DNA from: Microbacterium gallinarum
GTDB taxonomy: Bacteria > Actinomycetota > Actinomycetes > Actinomycetales > Microbacteriaceae
Assembly: GCF_014837165.1 (NCBI RefSeq)
Contig: NZ_JACSPM010000001.1
Coordinates: 463,618-527,617 of the forward strand
DNA length: 64,000 nucleotides
Direction of reading: 5' to 3'
Shown: in pieces, positions 51,222 to 59,756 of the stretch
Position numbering within the stretch: position 1 is the first letter of the stretch
How the letters are laid out: the number at the start of each line of letters is the position of its first letter
Made by a program: the position numbers and the translations under genes
Notes under the pieces: generated by a model
Databases searched by the model: none
Told to the model about the DNA's origin: nothing
The model's input: only the letters and a program-made list of their open reading frames with translations

Positions 51222-52592
51222 TCAGTCGCGCGAGATCGTCACCATCTCGTCGCGGGGGACGACCTTGATGCGGGCACGCCCGTGCGGGGCGCCGAGCGCG
51301 ACCTCGTGCGAGTCGAGGCGATGCCAGCCGTCCAGGTCGGTCCAGATCACTCCGCGCGAGGCGAGCAGCGCGGGGATCGCGTCCTCCGACGGATCGGCCG
51401 GCTGCCACCACGACCCCTGGTCGTTGATGAGGTGGCGGATCGTCTCCATCGCATCGGACTTGGTGTGACCGATGAGGCCGACCGGGCCGCGCTTGATCCA
51501 GCCGGTCGCGTAGACGCCGGGCACGCGCTCGTTCGATTCGCGCCGCAGCACCTGGCCCTCGTGGTTCGGGATCACGCCGTGGCGCTTGTCGAACGGCACG
51601 CCAGGGAGTGGCGAGCCGAAGTAGCCGACGGCGCGGTAGATCGCCTGGATCCGCACCTCGCGGATCTCGCCGGTGCCGACCACGCCGCCCTCGCCGTCAG
51701 GACGCGTGCGCTCGTACCGGAACGCGCTGACGCGGCCCTCGGCATCCTTCACGACCTCCAGCGGCTTCGCGTAGAAGTGCAGATGAAGGCGGCGGGATGC
51801 CTCTCCCCCGGCGTTGTTCGCCGAGGGGCGCTGGCGCCACGACTGCAGCACGCGGTCGATGACCATGACCTGCTTGTTGCTGGCGATGGCAGTCCTGGAC
51901 GCCTCGTCGTAGTCGAAGTCCTCGTCGTAGACGACCATGTCGACGTCGCGCAGCTCACCGAGCTCGCGCAGCTCGAGCGGCGTGAACTTCACCTGCGCGG
52001 GACCGCGGCGGCCGAAGATGTGCACGTCGGTGATGGGGCTCGCCGCGAGGCCGGCGTGGACGTTGTTCGGGATCTCGGTGGGCAGCAGGTCTTCGGCGTG
52101 CTTGGCCAGCATGCGTGCGATGTCGAGGGCCACGTTGCCGTTGCCGATCACGGCGACCGACTCGGCGTCGAGCGGCCACTCGCGCGGCACGTCGGGGTGG
52201 CCGTCGAACCAGCTCACGAAGTCGGCGGCGCCGTACGACCCGACCGCGTCGATGCCGGGGATGTCGAGATCGGTGTCGCGCACGGCGCCCGTGGCGAAGA
52301 TCACGGCGTTGTAGTGATGCTTGAGGTCCTCGAGGCTGATGTCCTCGCCGAAGCGCACGTTGCCGAAGAGGCGGATGTCACCGCGGTCGAGCACCTCGCG
52401 GAGGGCCGTGATGATGCCCTTGATGCGCGGGTGATCGGGGGCCACGCCGTAGCGGACGAGGCCGTACGGGGCGGGGAGCTGCTCGAAGAGGTCGATCGAG
52501 ACGTCGAACTTGCGCTCGGCCTTCAGCAGGATGTCGGCCGCGTAGATGCCGGCCGGGCCCGCGCCGACGATCGCCAGTCGGAGCTTCGTCAT
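51222..52592 (-). CDS. fprA: Ferredoxin-NADP reductase, FprA/adrenodoxin reductase type
   Basis: A 456-residue flavoprotein of the adrenodoxin-reductase type. The FAD fold is at residues 6-30 (AIVGAGPAGIYAADILL), followed by FEQLPAPYGLVRYGVAPDHPRIK. The NADP-binding strand is VAVIGNGNVALDIARML, and the closing motif GVYATGWIKRGPVGLIGHTKSDA is complete. It moves electrons between NADPH and ferredoxin in the cytoplasm. A GAAAGGA ribosome site precedes the ATG. It stands upstream of the opposite-strand hydrolase and downstream of the polyprenyl synthase gene, with a 78-base gap that holds no obvious terminator. Confidence 0.96.
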   Translation of the reverse strand: MTKLRLAIVGAGPAGIYAADILLKAERKFDVSIDLFEQLPAPYGLVRYGVAPDHPRIKGIITALREVLDRGDIRLFGNVRFGEDISLEDLKHHYNAVIFATGAVRDTDLDIPGIDAVGSYGAADFVSWFDGHPDVPREWPLDAESVAVIGNGNVALDIARMLAKHAEDLLPTEIPNNVHAGLAASPITDVHIFGRRGPAQVKFTPLELRELGELRDVDMVVYDEDFDYDEASRTAIASNKQVMVIDRVLQSWRQRPSANNAGGEASRRLHLHFYAKPLEVVKDAEGRVSAFRYERTRPDGEGGVVGTGEIREVRIQAIYRAVGYFGSPLPGVPFDKRHGVIPNHEGQVLRRESNERVPGVYATGWIKRGPVGLIGHTKSDAMETIRHLINDQGSWWQPADPSEDAIPALLASRGVIWTDLDGWHRLDSHEVALGAPHGRARIKVVPRDEMVTISRD

Positions 52593-52670
52593 GGTGGTCC
52601 TTTCGTGTCTCGAGTCGCGGCGGCGCCGCTGCTCGACAAACCAGGTGAGGTGGACTGCCGGGTCGGCGCC

Positions 52671-53726
52671 TCAGCTCGAGCGGTCGGCCACAGCCTGCGC
52701 GAAGCGCGTCAGCGCCTCGCGCACCGGGCCGTCGGGAAGGGGGGTGAGCGCATCGACGGCCTCGCGCGACCACGCGTTCGCGAGATCGAGCGTGGCCTGC
52801 GTGGCCTCGTGGTCGCGCAGCTCTGCGAGCGCATCGTCGAGGATCGCCGGGTCGGCGCCGTCGGAGATGCGCGCGACGCCGTCATCGATCCGCGCGCGCA
52901 GGGCGACGGAGCCGGCGTCGGTGCGCTGCCCGAGCACGAGGTACGGCATCGTCGGCACGCCGGCGCGCAGGTCGGTGCCGGGTACCTTGCCGGTCTCGTC
53001 GGGGTCGGCCGACAGGTCGATGACGTCGTCGAGCAACTGGAAGGCGACACCGGCCTTCTCGCCGAACGTCACCATCGGCGCCTCGAACTCGGTGGGGCCG
53101 TTCGAGAAGATCACGCCGGCCTGCGCGGCGGCGGCGATGAGCGAGCCCGTCTTGTCGGACAGCACCTGCAGGTAGAAGTCGACAGGGTCGTCGCCCTCCT
53201 GCGGACCGACCGTCTCGTGCATCTGGCCGAGCACCAGGCGCTCGAACGTGTCGGCCTGGAGCTTGATGGCATCGTCGCCGTACCGGGCCATGATCTGGCT
53301 CGCACGGGAGAAGAGGATGTCGCCGGTGAGGATCGCGATGCTGTTGCCCCAGATCGCGTGCGCGCTGGGGACTCCGCGGCGCTTGTCCGCGGCATCCATC
53401 ACATCGTCGTGATACAGCGAGCCGAGGTGCGTCATCTCGAGCGCGGTCGCACCGTCGATGACGCGCTCGGTCGCTCCGTCGCCGAGCTGAGCGGTGAGGA
53501 GGGCGAGCATCGGGCGCACGCGCTTACCGCCGGCCTCGTACAGGTAGCGGCTGGTGGCGTCGGCGAGCGAGTCCGCCACGCGCAGTTCGCGCTCGAGCGC
53601 ATGGTCCACACGCTTCAGGCCCGCCTCGACCGCGGCGAGGAGCTTGCGGGACCTCGGCCCCGCGAAGACACGGTCGGTGAGGCCCAGCTTGCCCGCGATG
53701 CGCGAGCCCGGCGCTGAGGGAGTCAC
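52671..53726 (-). CDS. Polyprenyl diphosphate synthase (menaquinone side chain)
   Basis: A 351-residue trans-isoprenyl synthase. The first aspartate-rich motif is HDDVMD (D107, D108, D111) with KRRG after it, and the second is LLDDVIDLSAD. The residues before the first motif (EMTHLGSLY) are bulky-free, in line with a long-chain product. The GTG start lies six bases after TAGGCT on the minus strand, so it is probably leaderless. Its neighbours encode MenG and MenF, so the product is most likely the polyprenyl chain for menaquinone, made by condensing isopentenyl diphosphate units. Confidence 0.94.
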   Translation of the reverse strand: MTPSAPGSRIAGKLGLTDRVFAGPRSRKLLAAVEAGLKRVDHALERELRVADSLADATSRYLYEAGGKRVRPMLALLTAQLGDGATERVIDGATALEMTHLGSLYHDDVMDAADKRRGVPSAHAIWGNSIAILTGDILFSRASQIMARYGDDAIKLQADTFERLVLGQMHETVGPQEGDDPVDFYLQVLSDKTGSLIAAAAQAGVIFSNGPTEFEAPMVTFGEKAGVAFQLLDDVIDLSADPDETGKVPGTDLRAGVPTMPYLVLGQRTDAGSVALRARIDDGVARISDGADPAILDDALAELRDHEATQATLDLANAWSREAVDALTPLPDGPVREALTRFAQAVADRSS

Positions 53727-53811
53727 ACGCCCAGCCTACCGGGGCTGCGATTCGCCTCGGTCCGCGCGGTGCCCCACGGCGGCCGGGGATGCGTGGTCTC
53801 GCGTCGCCCGC

Positions 53812-54558
53812 TCACCGACCGGGGGCGACGACGGGCTTGGTGGCGCGGTGCAGGGCGACGATGCCCATCGAGAGGTTGCGGTGCGCGACATCCGTCCACC
53901 CCGCCTCGCGGATCCACGCCGACAGCGTGGGCTGATCGGGCCAGTCGCGGATCGACTCGTTGAGGTAGTCGTACGCCTCGGCGTTCGAGCTCACGGTCTT
54001 GGCGACCACCGGCAGCACGCGGTCGTTGTAGAAGCGGTAGAGGCCGTTGAACACCGGCGACGGCGGGTGCGAGAACTCGCAGATCACGAGGCGGCCGCCC
54101 GGGCGGGTCACACGCAGTAGCTCGGCGAGCGCCTTCTTCGGCTCGTTCACGTTGCGCAGCCCGAATGACATCGTGACCGCGTCGAACCCGTCGTCATCGA
54201 ACGGCAGGTCGGTCGCGTCGGCCTCGACGAAGGTCAGATTCGGGATGCCGCTGTGCCGGCGCCGTCCTTCCGCGATCATCCCCGGCGAGAAGTCCGCGGC
54301 CACGACGCTCGCGCCGCTGCGGGCGAGCGCGACGCTCGATGCACCGGTCCCGGCCGCGAGATCGAGGATGCGCTGACCCTGGCGCGGCGCGACGGCCCGC
54401 GTGGTCGCCGCCCGCCAGAAGCGGTCGTTGCCCATGCTCAGCACGGTGTTGGTGCGGTCGTATGCCGGCGCCACCTGGTCGAACATGCCGCTCACGCGCG
54501 ACGGGTCCTTGTGCAGGTCGGCGCGATTCGGCTCGTGCTCGGAGGGGTGCGATGCCAC
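53812..54558 (-). CDS. menG: Demethylmenaquinone methyltransferase
   Basis: A 248-residue class I methyltransferase of the UbiE/MenG family. The SAM-binding motif is LDLAAGTGASSVALARSG, and the family signatures DRTNTVLSMGNDRFWR and VTMSFGLRNVNEPKKAL are complete. It methylates demethylmenaquinone to menaquinone, the last step of the pathway. The GTG start is six bases after TAGACT on the minus strand, indicating a leaderless transcript. It lies next to the polyprenyl synthase gene and near menF, although each has its own leaderless promoter. Confidence 0.96.
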   Translation of the reverse strand: MASHPSEHEPNRADLHKDPSRVSGMFDQVAPAYDRTNTVLSMGNDRFWRAATTRAVAPRQGQRILDLAAGTGASSVALARSGASVVAADFSPGMIAEGRRRHSGIPNLTFVEADATDLPFDDDGFDAVTMSFGLRNVNEPKKALAELLRVTRPGGRLVICEFSHPPSPVFNGLYRFYNDRVLPVVAKTVSSNAEAYDYLNESIRDWPDQPTLSAWIREAGWTDVAHRNLSMGIVALHRATKPVVAPGR

Positions 54559-54599
54559 CCGTCGAGTCTAGGCGGCGGGCCGCGCACCGGCACCCGGCG

Positions 54600-55148
54600 T
54601 CATTCCAGGCCGAGCTCGGCCAGCCGGCCCAGCCACCTCTCGGCCGTCACCTCGTCGAAGGGCGGGACGCGGCCGAGGACGTGCTTCTCGAGTTCGACGG
54701 CCAGCGCCTCGAGCCGCTCGACCACGTCGGGCGGGTAGCCGTACGCGACGCGATGCTCGTCCCACTCGTCGCGGTCGTCGATGAAGACGCCGCCGTCGGT
54801 GCGCTCGATCACGTCGAGGTCCATGTCGATGCCCATGGGCTCGCCATCCTGCCATCGGAGGTCCCACGCGATGTCGACGTAGACGCGGGTGCGATGCGGC
54901 GCCGCGTTGTGCGTGTAGGCGTAGTCGCCGCTCGGCGGGAGGAGCGTGATGTTCGGATGCTCCGGCTCGAACACGCGCCCAGGCCTGGAGCTGTCCCAGC
55001 CCGGGAGTTGGCCGAACCAGTCGCCCCAGCGATCGCTGCCGAGGTAGACGCACTCGTGCACCCAGTGGGGCCCGCCGTCCCACTTGCGCCAGCGGAACAG
55101 CAGCCGGGTGCCCGGAGCGGGGCGTGCGGGGACGGCGTCGTCGGTCAC
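54600..55148 (-). CDS. DUF402 domain-containing protein
   Basis: A 182-residue protein of the DUF402 family, related to FomD/nucleoside-diphosphate phosphatases. Typical features are an RWRKWDGGPHWVHE opening, the strand TRVYVDIAWDLRWQDG, and the conserved acidic stretch GIDMDLDVIERTDGGVFIDDRDEWDEHRVAYGYP, whose aspartates would bind metal. It may hydrolyse nucleotides, but the actual substrate is unknown. The GTG start is six bases from TAGACT, which overlaps the promoter of the divergent menF. There is no evident link to menaquinone other than position. Confidence 0.88.
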   Translation of the reverse strand: MTDDAVPARPAPGTRLLFRWRKWDGGPHWVHECVYLGSDRWGDWFGQLPGWDSSRPGRVFEPEHPNITLLPPSGDYAYTHNAAPHRTRVYVDIAWDLRWQDGEPMGIDMDLDVIERTDGGVFIDDRDEWDEHRVAYGYPPDVVERLEALAVELEKHVLGRVPPFDEVTAERWLGRLAELGLE

Positions 55149-55154
55149 GTGGCG

Positions 55155-55164
55155 AGTCTAGGCT
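55155..55164. promoter_or_regulatory. Overlapping divergent -10 elements of two leaderless genes
   Basis: AGTCTAGGCT contains TAGACT on the minus strand (55160-55155) and TAGGCT on the plus strand (55159-55164), sharing two bases. Each is followed by exactly six bases and a GTG start codon, at 55148 for the DUF402 gene and 55171 for menF. The two start codons are only 22 bases apart, so the two polymerases cannot bind together. Confidence 0.7.
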
Positions 55165-55170
55165 TGACGT

Positions 55171-56463
55171 GTGACCTCTTCGCTCCGCCCGCCGAAGCTG
55201 GTGGTCGAGACCCGTGAGATCGCGACCGTCGACGATCTGCTGTCGTACACCGATCCGGGTTCCCCGCTCGCCTGGCTGCGGCGCGGGGAGGGCATCGTCG
55301 GCATCGGCACGGTCGGCGGCTACGAGACCGGCCTTCCGGGGGCACTTCCCGGGGCCGCGCAGCCGAGCCCGGCCGACTGGTGGCGCGGGCTCTGTGCCCA
55401 TGCCGAGATCGACGACCCGATCGGCCTGCACGGCACCGGCCTCGTCGCCTTCGGCACCCTCGTGTTCGATGCGCGCTCGGCCGCGTCGAGCCGCCTGATC
55501 ATTCCCCAGCTCGTCGTCGGACGGCGCGACGGACGCTCGTGGATGACCCGCATCCGCTGGTCGGACACCGAGTTGCCCGAGCCGCCGGCCGAGCCCCTGC
55601 CGTACGGTCCGTACTGGTCGGCCACCCTCGGCCCGGGCGCGCTCGACCCCGAGGGCTACCAGGCCGCCGTGCGCGCCGGGCTCGACGCCATCGCCGCCGG
55701 CGAGGTCGGCAAGGTCGTGCTCGCCCGCGACCTGGTGGGAACCGTGCCCGCCGGCTCCGACCTTCGCCGGCTCGTGCGCGCGCTGTCGACCGGCTATCTC
55801 GACACCTGGACCTTCGCGGTCGACGGCCTCATCGGCGCGAGCCCCGAGACCCTCGTGACGGTGTCGGGCGGCGAGGTCACGGCCCGCGTGCTGGCCGGGA
55901 CGTTCCCGCGCGGCGCCGACGCCGACGACGACGCCGCGGCATCCTTCCGCCTCTCGCACAGCGGCAAGGACCTCGACGAGCACCAGTTCGCGGTGCAGAG
56001 CGTGCTCGATGCCCTCGCCCCGCACGTGAGCTCGGTGCGCGCCGACGACGAGCCGTTCGCGCTCGAACTGCCCAACCTCTGGCACCTCGCGACCGACGTC
56101 GCCGGCGAGATCGCCGACCACGCCTCCGCGCTCGACCTCGTCGCGGCGCTTCACCCGACCGCGGCGGTGGCGGGGACGCCGACGGATGCCGCGCTCGAGG
56201 TCATCCGCCGGCTCGAGCCGTTCGACCGCCGGCGCTACGCCGGCCCGGTCGGCTGGGTCGACGCCCACGGCGACGGCGAATGGGCGATCGCGCTGCGGTG
56301 CGCGCAGATCGGCGCGGAACCGGTGCGGCGCTTCGCCGAGTACAGCGACACCATCCCCGTCGTCGCGCACGCCGGTGCCGGGATCGTGGCCGGCAGCGAC
56401 CCCGAGACCGAACTGCTCGAGACGCGGGTGAAGTTCCGCCCGATCGTCGATGCCCTCGCCTGA
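55171..56463 (+). CDS. menF: Isochorismate synthase
   Basis: A 430-residue chorismate-utilising enzyme. The conserved base lysine K181 lies in GEVGKVVLARDL, the family pocket residues in SGKDLDEHQFAV and LHPTAAVAGTP, and the C-terminal block in RRYAGPVGW with YSDTIPVVAHAGAGIVAGSDPE. It converts chorismate to isochorismate in the first step of menaquinone synthesis. Since MenD and MenA are encoded nearby, a role in menaquinone rather than siderophore synthesis is preferred. The GTG start follows TAGGCT by six bases. A repetitive GC-rich stretch follows the stop. Confidence 0.94.
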   Translation: MTSSLRPPKLVVETREIATVDDLLSYTDPGSPLAWLRRGEGIVGIGTVGGYETGLPGALPGAAQPSPADWWRGLCAHAEIDDPIGLHGTGLVAFGTLVFDARSAASSRLIIPQLVVGRRDGRSWMTRIRWSDTELPEPPAEPLPYGPYWSATLGPGALDPEGYQAAVRAGLDAIAAGEVGKVVLARDLVGTVPAGSDLRRLVRALSTGYLDTWTFAVDGLIGASPETLVTVSGGEVTARVLAGTFPRGADADDDAAASFRLSHSGKDLDEHQFAVQSVLDALAPHVSSVRADDEPFALELPNLWHLATDVAGEIADHASALDLVAALHPTAAVAGTPTDAALEVIRRLEPFDRRRYAGPVGWVDAHGDGEWAIALRCAQIGAEPVRRFAEYSDTIPVVAHAGAGIVAGSDPETELLETRVKFRPIVDALA

Positions 56464-56604
56464 GGCCCGCCTCACCTGACGCCGGGTGCCGGCTGCCCGC
56501 CGCCCGGCGGCCGCCCGTGCCCAACGCAACATCGGAGATCGTGACGACACGCCGGGGTTCGTGCCCAGCCGCCCGGCGAGGCGGCCGCGGCATCCGATTC
56601 TGCG

Positions 56605-56680
56605 CACGCGCCACGCGCCACGCGCCACGCGCCGCGCACGCGCCACGCGCCGCGCACGCGCCACGCGCCGCGCGCGCGGC
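56605..56680. repeat. GC-only tandem repeats downstream of menF
   Basis: The stretch consists of nearly only G, C and a few A. It starts with three or more copies of a 7-base unit (GCCACGC) and continues with about three copies of an 18-base unit (CACGCGCCACGCGCCGCG). The rest of the 227-base gap between menF and the opposite-strand gene contains no feature I can identify. Replication slippage is the likely cause. Confidence 0.75.
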
Positions 56681-56690
56681 CGCGCCCGGG

Positions 56691-57587
56691 TTAGGACGTC
56701 TTGTCGGGGGCGAAGAGCATCCGCGCGAGGACGAGCATCATCGCCGCGAAGCCGCCGGCGAACGCGAGGGGCGCCCACCACCAGCCCACGGTGAAGACGA
56801 GCACCGCGATGACGGCGAAGGTGACGATCCAGATCGCGACGGTGTAGAGGCCGAAGCGCGCCGCCGTCTCGGGCTCGCGCTCGAATCGGTTCGCGGGCTC
56901 GCGGGCGAGCGCCTGACGCGTCCACGCCTTGTGCCGGTTGGTCTGGCTCGCGCCGAGGAACGCGAACAGGATGATCGACGCGATGACGCCGAGCGCGGCG
57001 AACACGACGCACCAGACCGGCAGCGCGCCGACGGCGACCATGAACCCGAAGGCCACGCCGTACGCGGCGAGGAACGTCGCCCCGGCGAAGCCGCCGGCCC
57101 GGTTCTCGGGCATCGGGTGGTTCGTGGTGGTCTCCTGCGCGAGGGTGTCGCCGACGAGGAGTCCGAGTCCGGTCGACGCCATGCCGAAGAGTCCGATGAT
57201 CGGCCCGGCGACGAGCGGGAGGACCCCGGTCGCTCCGAGCACGCCGAGCACGATGCCGACGATCGCGGCGAGCGACCAGACCACGGCACGCACGACGTAG
57301 CCGACCTTGGGCTTCACCCGGTGCCGCTGCTGCAGGGCCGCGTAGTCCTCGCGCGGCGTCGTGGCTGCGGCATCCGTCGACTCGGCGACCAGATCGCGCA
57401 CGTCGCCCAACTCCGCGACCGCCCGCCGAGCAGCATCGGCGGGCGTGCTGCCCGCCTCCTCCAGCTCGGCGGCGCGCGCGAGGAGGTTGGCACGCATCTC
57501 CTCCTTGAGGTCCTGCGCGTCGGCGGTCATGTCGATGCTCCGGAACGCTTCGTCGAGAAGGCGGTGGATGTCGGTGTTCTCTGTCAT
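56691..57587 (-). CDS. Permease-prefix-domain membrane protein
   Basis: A 298-residue protein. Residues 1-80 form the soluble helical prefix (LLDEAFRSIDMTADAQDLKEEMRANLLARAAELE and on, ending in AVAELGDVRDLVAES), as found before permeases and DUF1700-type proteins. About six spans follow from residue 100 to the end. Pairs of such a protein with a PadR regulator are widespread, and here the ATG overlaps the padR stop (ATGA, 57584-57587). It may be a membrane regulator or transporter. No function is established. Confidence 0.82.
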   Translation of the reverse strand: MTENTDIHRLLDEAFRSIDMTADAQDLKEEMRANLLARAAELEEAGSTPADAARRAVAELGDVRDLVAESTDAAATTPREDYAALQQRHRVKPKVGYVVRAVVWSLAAIVGIVLGVLGATGVLPLVAGPIIGLFGMASTGLGLLVGDTLAQETTTNHPMPENRAGGFAGATFLAAYGVAFGFMVAVGALPVWCVVFAALGVIASIILFAFLGASQTNRHKAWTRQALAREPANRFEREPETAARFGLYTVAIWIVTFAVIAVLVFTVGWWWAPLAFAGGFAAMMLVLARMLFAPDKTS

Positions 57588-57937
57588 TTCTCCGTGCCCT
57601 TCACGTCGAGGAGCGAGTCGATGATGCGGCGGGTGGCGTTCCACGCCGCGACGTTGTTGCTGAAGACCGCGCGTCCGGCGTCGGTGATGCGGTAGTACTT
57701 GCGGCGGCCGCCCTGCGTCTCGTCGCCCCAGTAGGACTCCACGAGTCCGTCCTTCTCGAGACGGCGATAGGTGGCGTAGAGGGTGGCTTCCTTGATCTCG
57801 TGGTCGCCGCCGGTCGCGTCGCGGATCGTCTTGTAGATCTCGAAGCCGTACCGGTCGCCTCGCCGGAGCACGCCGAGCACGATCGTGTCGGTGTGACCGC
57901 GCAGCAGGTCTGCTGCGAACGCGTCGTCCTTTGCCAT
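57584..57937 (-). CDS. PadR family transcriptional regulator
   Basis: A 117-residue PadR protein of the short type. The order is LRGHTDTIVLGVLRRGDRYGFEIYKTI, then ATLYATYRRLEKDGLVESYWGDE, then the wing GGRRKYYRITDAG. The C-terminal helix for dimerisation follows. It represses its own two-gene operon in all likelihood, because an inverted repeat lies directly upstream of its start. The ATG at 57937 follows within eight bases of that repeat, leaving no space for a typical ribosome site. The effector is unknown. Confidence 0.93.
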   Translation of the reverse strand: MAKDDAFAADLLRGHTDTIVLGVLRRGDRYGFEIYKTIRDATGGDHEIKEATLYATYRRLEKDGLVESYWGDETQGGRRKYYRITDAGRAVFSNNVAAWNATRRIIDSLLDVKGTEK

Positions 57938-57940
57938 GTC

Positions 57941-57965
57941 GAGTACTGTATCAGATCAAGTACTC
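57941..57965 (-). promoter_or_regulatory. Inverted repeat operator of the second PadR operon
   Basis: GAGTACT at 57941-57947 and AGTACTC at 57959-57965 form a perfect 7-bp inverted repeat with an 11-base spacer. On the minus strand the spacer holds TGATCTGATAC, a probable -10 region, so the site overlaps the promoter. The word AGTACTC also occurs in the repeats before the first padR gene (1006-1012). Confidence 0.65.
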
Positions 57966-58017
57966 AATGCGACATGCTTCTATATCGGGTCCACCACCTC
58001 GGCTCTAGACTGCGGGC

Positions 58018-58782
58018 ATGTCGTTCGACGTGGCGGCGGATGCCTACGACCGGTTCATGGGGCGCTACTCCGCGCCGCTGGCCGGGAGCTTCGCCGAGTG
58101 GGCTCGGCTGCCCGAGCACGGCCGCGCCCTCGACGTCGGCTGCGGTCCGGGCGCGCTGCTCGCCGTGCTGACACGGCGATTCGGCCCCGACCAGGTGGCG
58201 GGCGTCGATCCGTCCGAGAGCTTCGTCGCAGCCGCGCACGACCGGCACCCGTGGGCGGATGTGCGGCACGGCACGGCCGAAGCGCTGCCGTTCGAGGACG
58301 ACACGTTCGACGCCGCGCTCGCCTCGCTGGTGGTGCATTTTATGACGGATGCCGCGGCCGGCGCCCGCGAGATGGTGCGCGTCACCCGTGCCGGCGGTGT
58401 CGTGGCGTCATGCGCATGGGACTTTGCGGGGCGGCGCGCACCGCAGTCGGCGTTCTTCTCGGGGCTGTCGGCGGTGGTGGACGGAATCGACGACGAGACC
58501 GACCGAGTGGGCGCCGCGGCCGGCGACCTGGCTGCCCTCCTGCGGGGCGCCGGCTGCACCGAAGTCGAGGAATCCGAGCTGTCCGTCACCGTCGACTACG
58601 CGGGGTTCGACGAGTGGTGGGAGCCGTACACGCTCGGGGTCTCCCCCGCCGGCAGGCAGCTGCAGGCGCTGTCGGAGGAGCAGCGCACGCTCGTGCGCGA
58701 GCGGTGCGTCGACCTGATGCCCGCCGGGCCGTTCACCGTGACGGCCACCGCCTGGGCGGCGCGGGGCGTGGTGCCGCGCTGA
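58018..58782 (+). CDS. Class I SAM-dependent methyltransferase
   Basis: A 254-residue methyltransferase of the Methyltransf_11 type. SAM-binding motif I is ALDVGCGPGALLAVL (residues 38-52), the acidic residue follows in VAGVDPSESFV, and post-motif HGTAEALPFEDDTFD is normal. The substrate domain shows VVASCAWDF, as seen in small-molecule and quinone methyltransferases. The ATG follows TAGACT by six bases, so the transcript is leaderless. The acceptor is unknown. It is convergent with the PPK2 gene and has no operon partner. Confidence 0.9.
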   Translation: MSFDVAADAYDRFMGRYSAPLAGSFAEWARLPEHGRALDVGCGPGALLAVLTRRFGPDQVAGVDPSESFVAAAHDRHPWADVRHGTAEALPFEDDTFDAALASLVVHFMTDAAAGAREMVRVTRAGGVVASCAWDFAGRRAPQSAFFSGLSAVVDGIDDETDRVGAAAGDLAALLRGAGCTEVEESELSVTVDYAGFDEWWEPYTLGVSPAGRQLQALSEEQRTLVRERCVDLMPAGPFTVTATAWAARGVVPR

Positions 58783-58797
58783 GCGCACGTCGTGCGG

Positions 58798-59661
58798 TCA
58801 GGTCAGCGCAAGGCGCTTCTTCTCGGCCTCCACGTCGAAATCCGCCTTCGGCCACTGCGGGTCGATCTCCTCGAGAGCTTCGAGCAGCAGGTGCTGCACC
58901 GCGAGGCGCGCGTACCATTTGCGGTTCGCGGGCACGACGAACCAGGGCGCGTGATCGGTCGACGTGCGCTCGAACACCTGCTGGTAGGCGTCCATGTACT
59001 GCGGCCACAGCTGGCGCTCGTCGACGTCGCCGGGGTTGTACTTCCAATGCTTGTCTGGCCGGTCCAGCCGCTCGGTCAGCCGCGCCTTCTGCTCGTCCGA
59101 CGAGATGTGCAGCATCACCTTGACCACGCGGGTCCCGCTGCCGGCGAGCTGCTCCTCGAATGTGTTGATCGCGCCGTAGCGCCGCTCGATCTCGTCGTGC
59201 GGGGCGAGCTCGCGGACCCTGCCGATCAGGACGTCCTCGTAGTGCGACCGGTCGAAGACCCCGATGATGCCCGGCTCGGGCACGCGCTTCGCGACGCGCC
59301 ACAGGAAGTCGTGCTCGAGTTCCTCTGGCGTGGGCTTCTTGAACGCGGTGATCGACACGCCCTGCGGGTCGACCGAGCCCACGACGTGACGCACGATCCC
59401 GCCCTTGCCTGCGGAGTCCATCGCCTGCAGCACGAGCAGCACCGCGGCGTCAGTCGCATCGACGCGGCTACGGGCAAAGAGGCGCTCCTGGTACTCGTCG
59501 AGCTGCATCGAGCCCGCCGCCAGGTCCTCGGCCGCCTGCACCTTGTCCTCCTCGTACCCGGGCGTGGCCTGAGCGTCGACGTCGGCGAGCACGAAGCCCT
59601 CCCGTACGCGGAGCATCTCCGCAACATCGCCCGACCAGTGCTTCTGACTCTTCGCGATCAT
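58798..59661 (-). CDS. Polyphosphate kinase 2 family protein
   Basis: A 287-residue PPK2. Walker A is LQAMDSAGKGG with K86, the lid region has the arginine-rich RVAKRVPEPG, and Walker B is FDRSHYEDVLIGRV. The single PPK2 domain with about 40 residues before it fits class I or III enzymes, which use polyphosphate to phosphorylate nucleoside mono- or diphosphates. The direction in vivo is not predictable. The ATG lies six bases after CATGAT on the minus strand. It sits between a methyltransferase gene and menD without operon links. Confidence 0.93.
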   Translation of the reverse strand: MIAKSQKHWSGDVAEMLRVREGFVLADVDAQATPGYEEDKVQAAEDLAAGSMQLDEYQERLFARSRVDATDAAVLLVLQAMDSAGKGGIVRHVVGSVDPQGVSITAFKKPTPEELEHDFLWRVAKRVPEPGIIGVFDRSHYEDVLIGRVRELAPHDEIERRYGAINTFEEQLAGSGTRVVKVMLHISSDEQKARLTERLDRPDKHWKYNPGDVDERQLWPQYMDAYQQVFERTSTDHAPWFVVPANRKWYARLAVQHLLLEALEEIDPQWPKADFDVEAEKKRLALT

Positions 59662-59756
59662 GTGCCCATCATGCCGACCCCGGCGGTGTCCGCGCGTGCC
59701 GGAATCAGGAGACACGCTGATCGGCCGTGCCGAAGAGCAGCCGAGCGGATGCCGCG

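Noticed and set aside
56605..56680. CRISPR or integration-site repeats
   Set aside because: The units are contiguous and of low complexity, which fits slippage rather than spacer-separated repeats.
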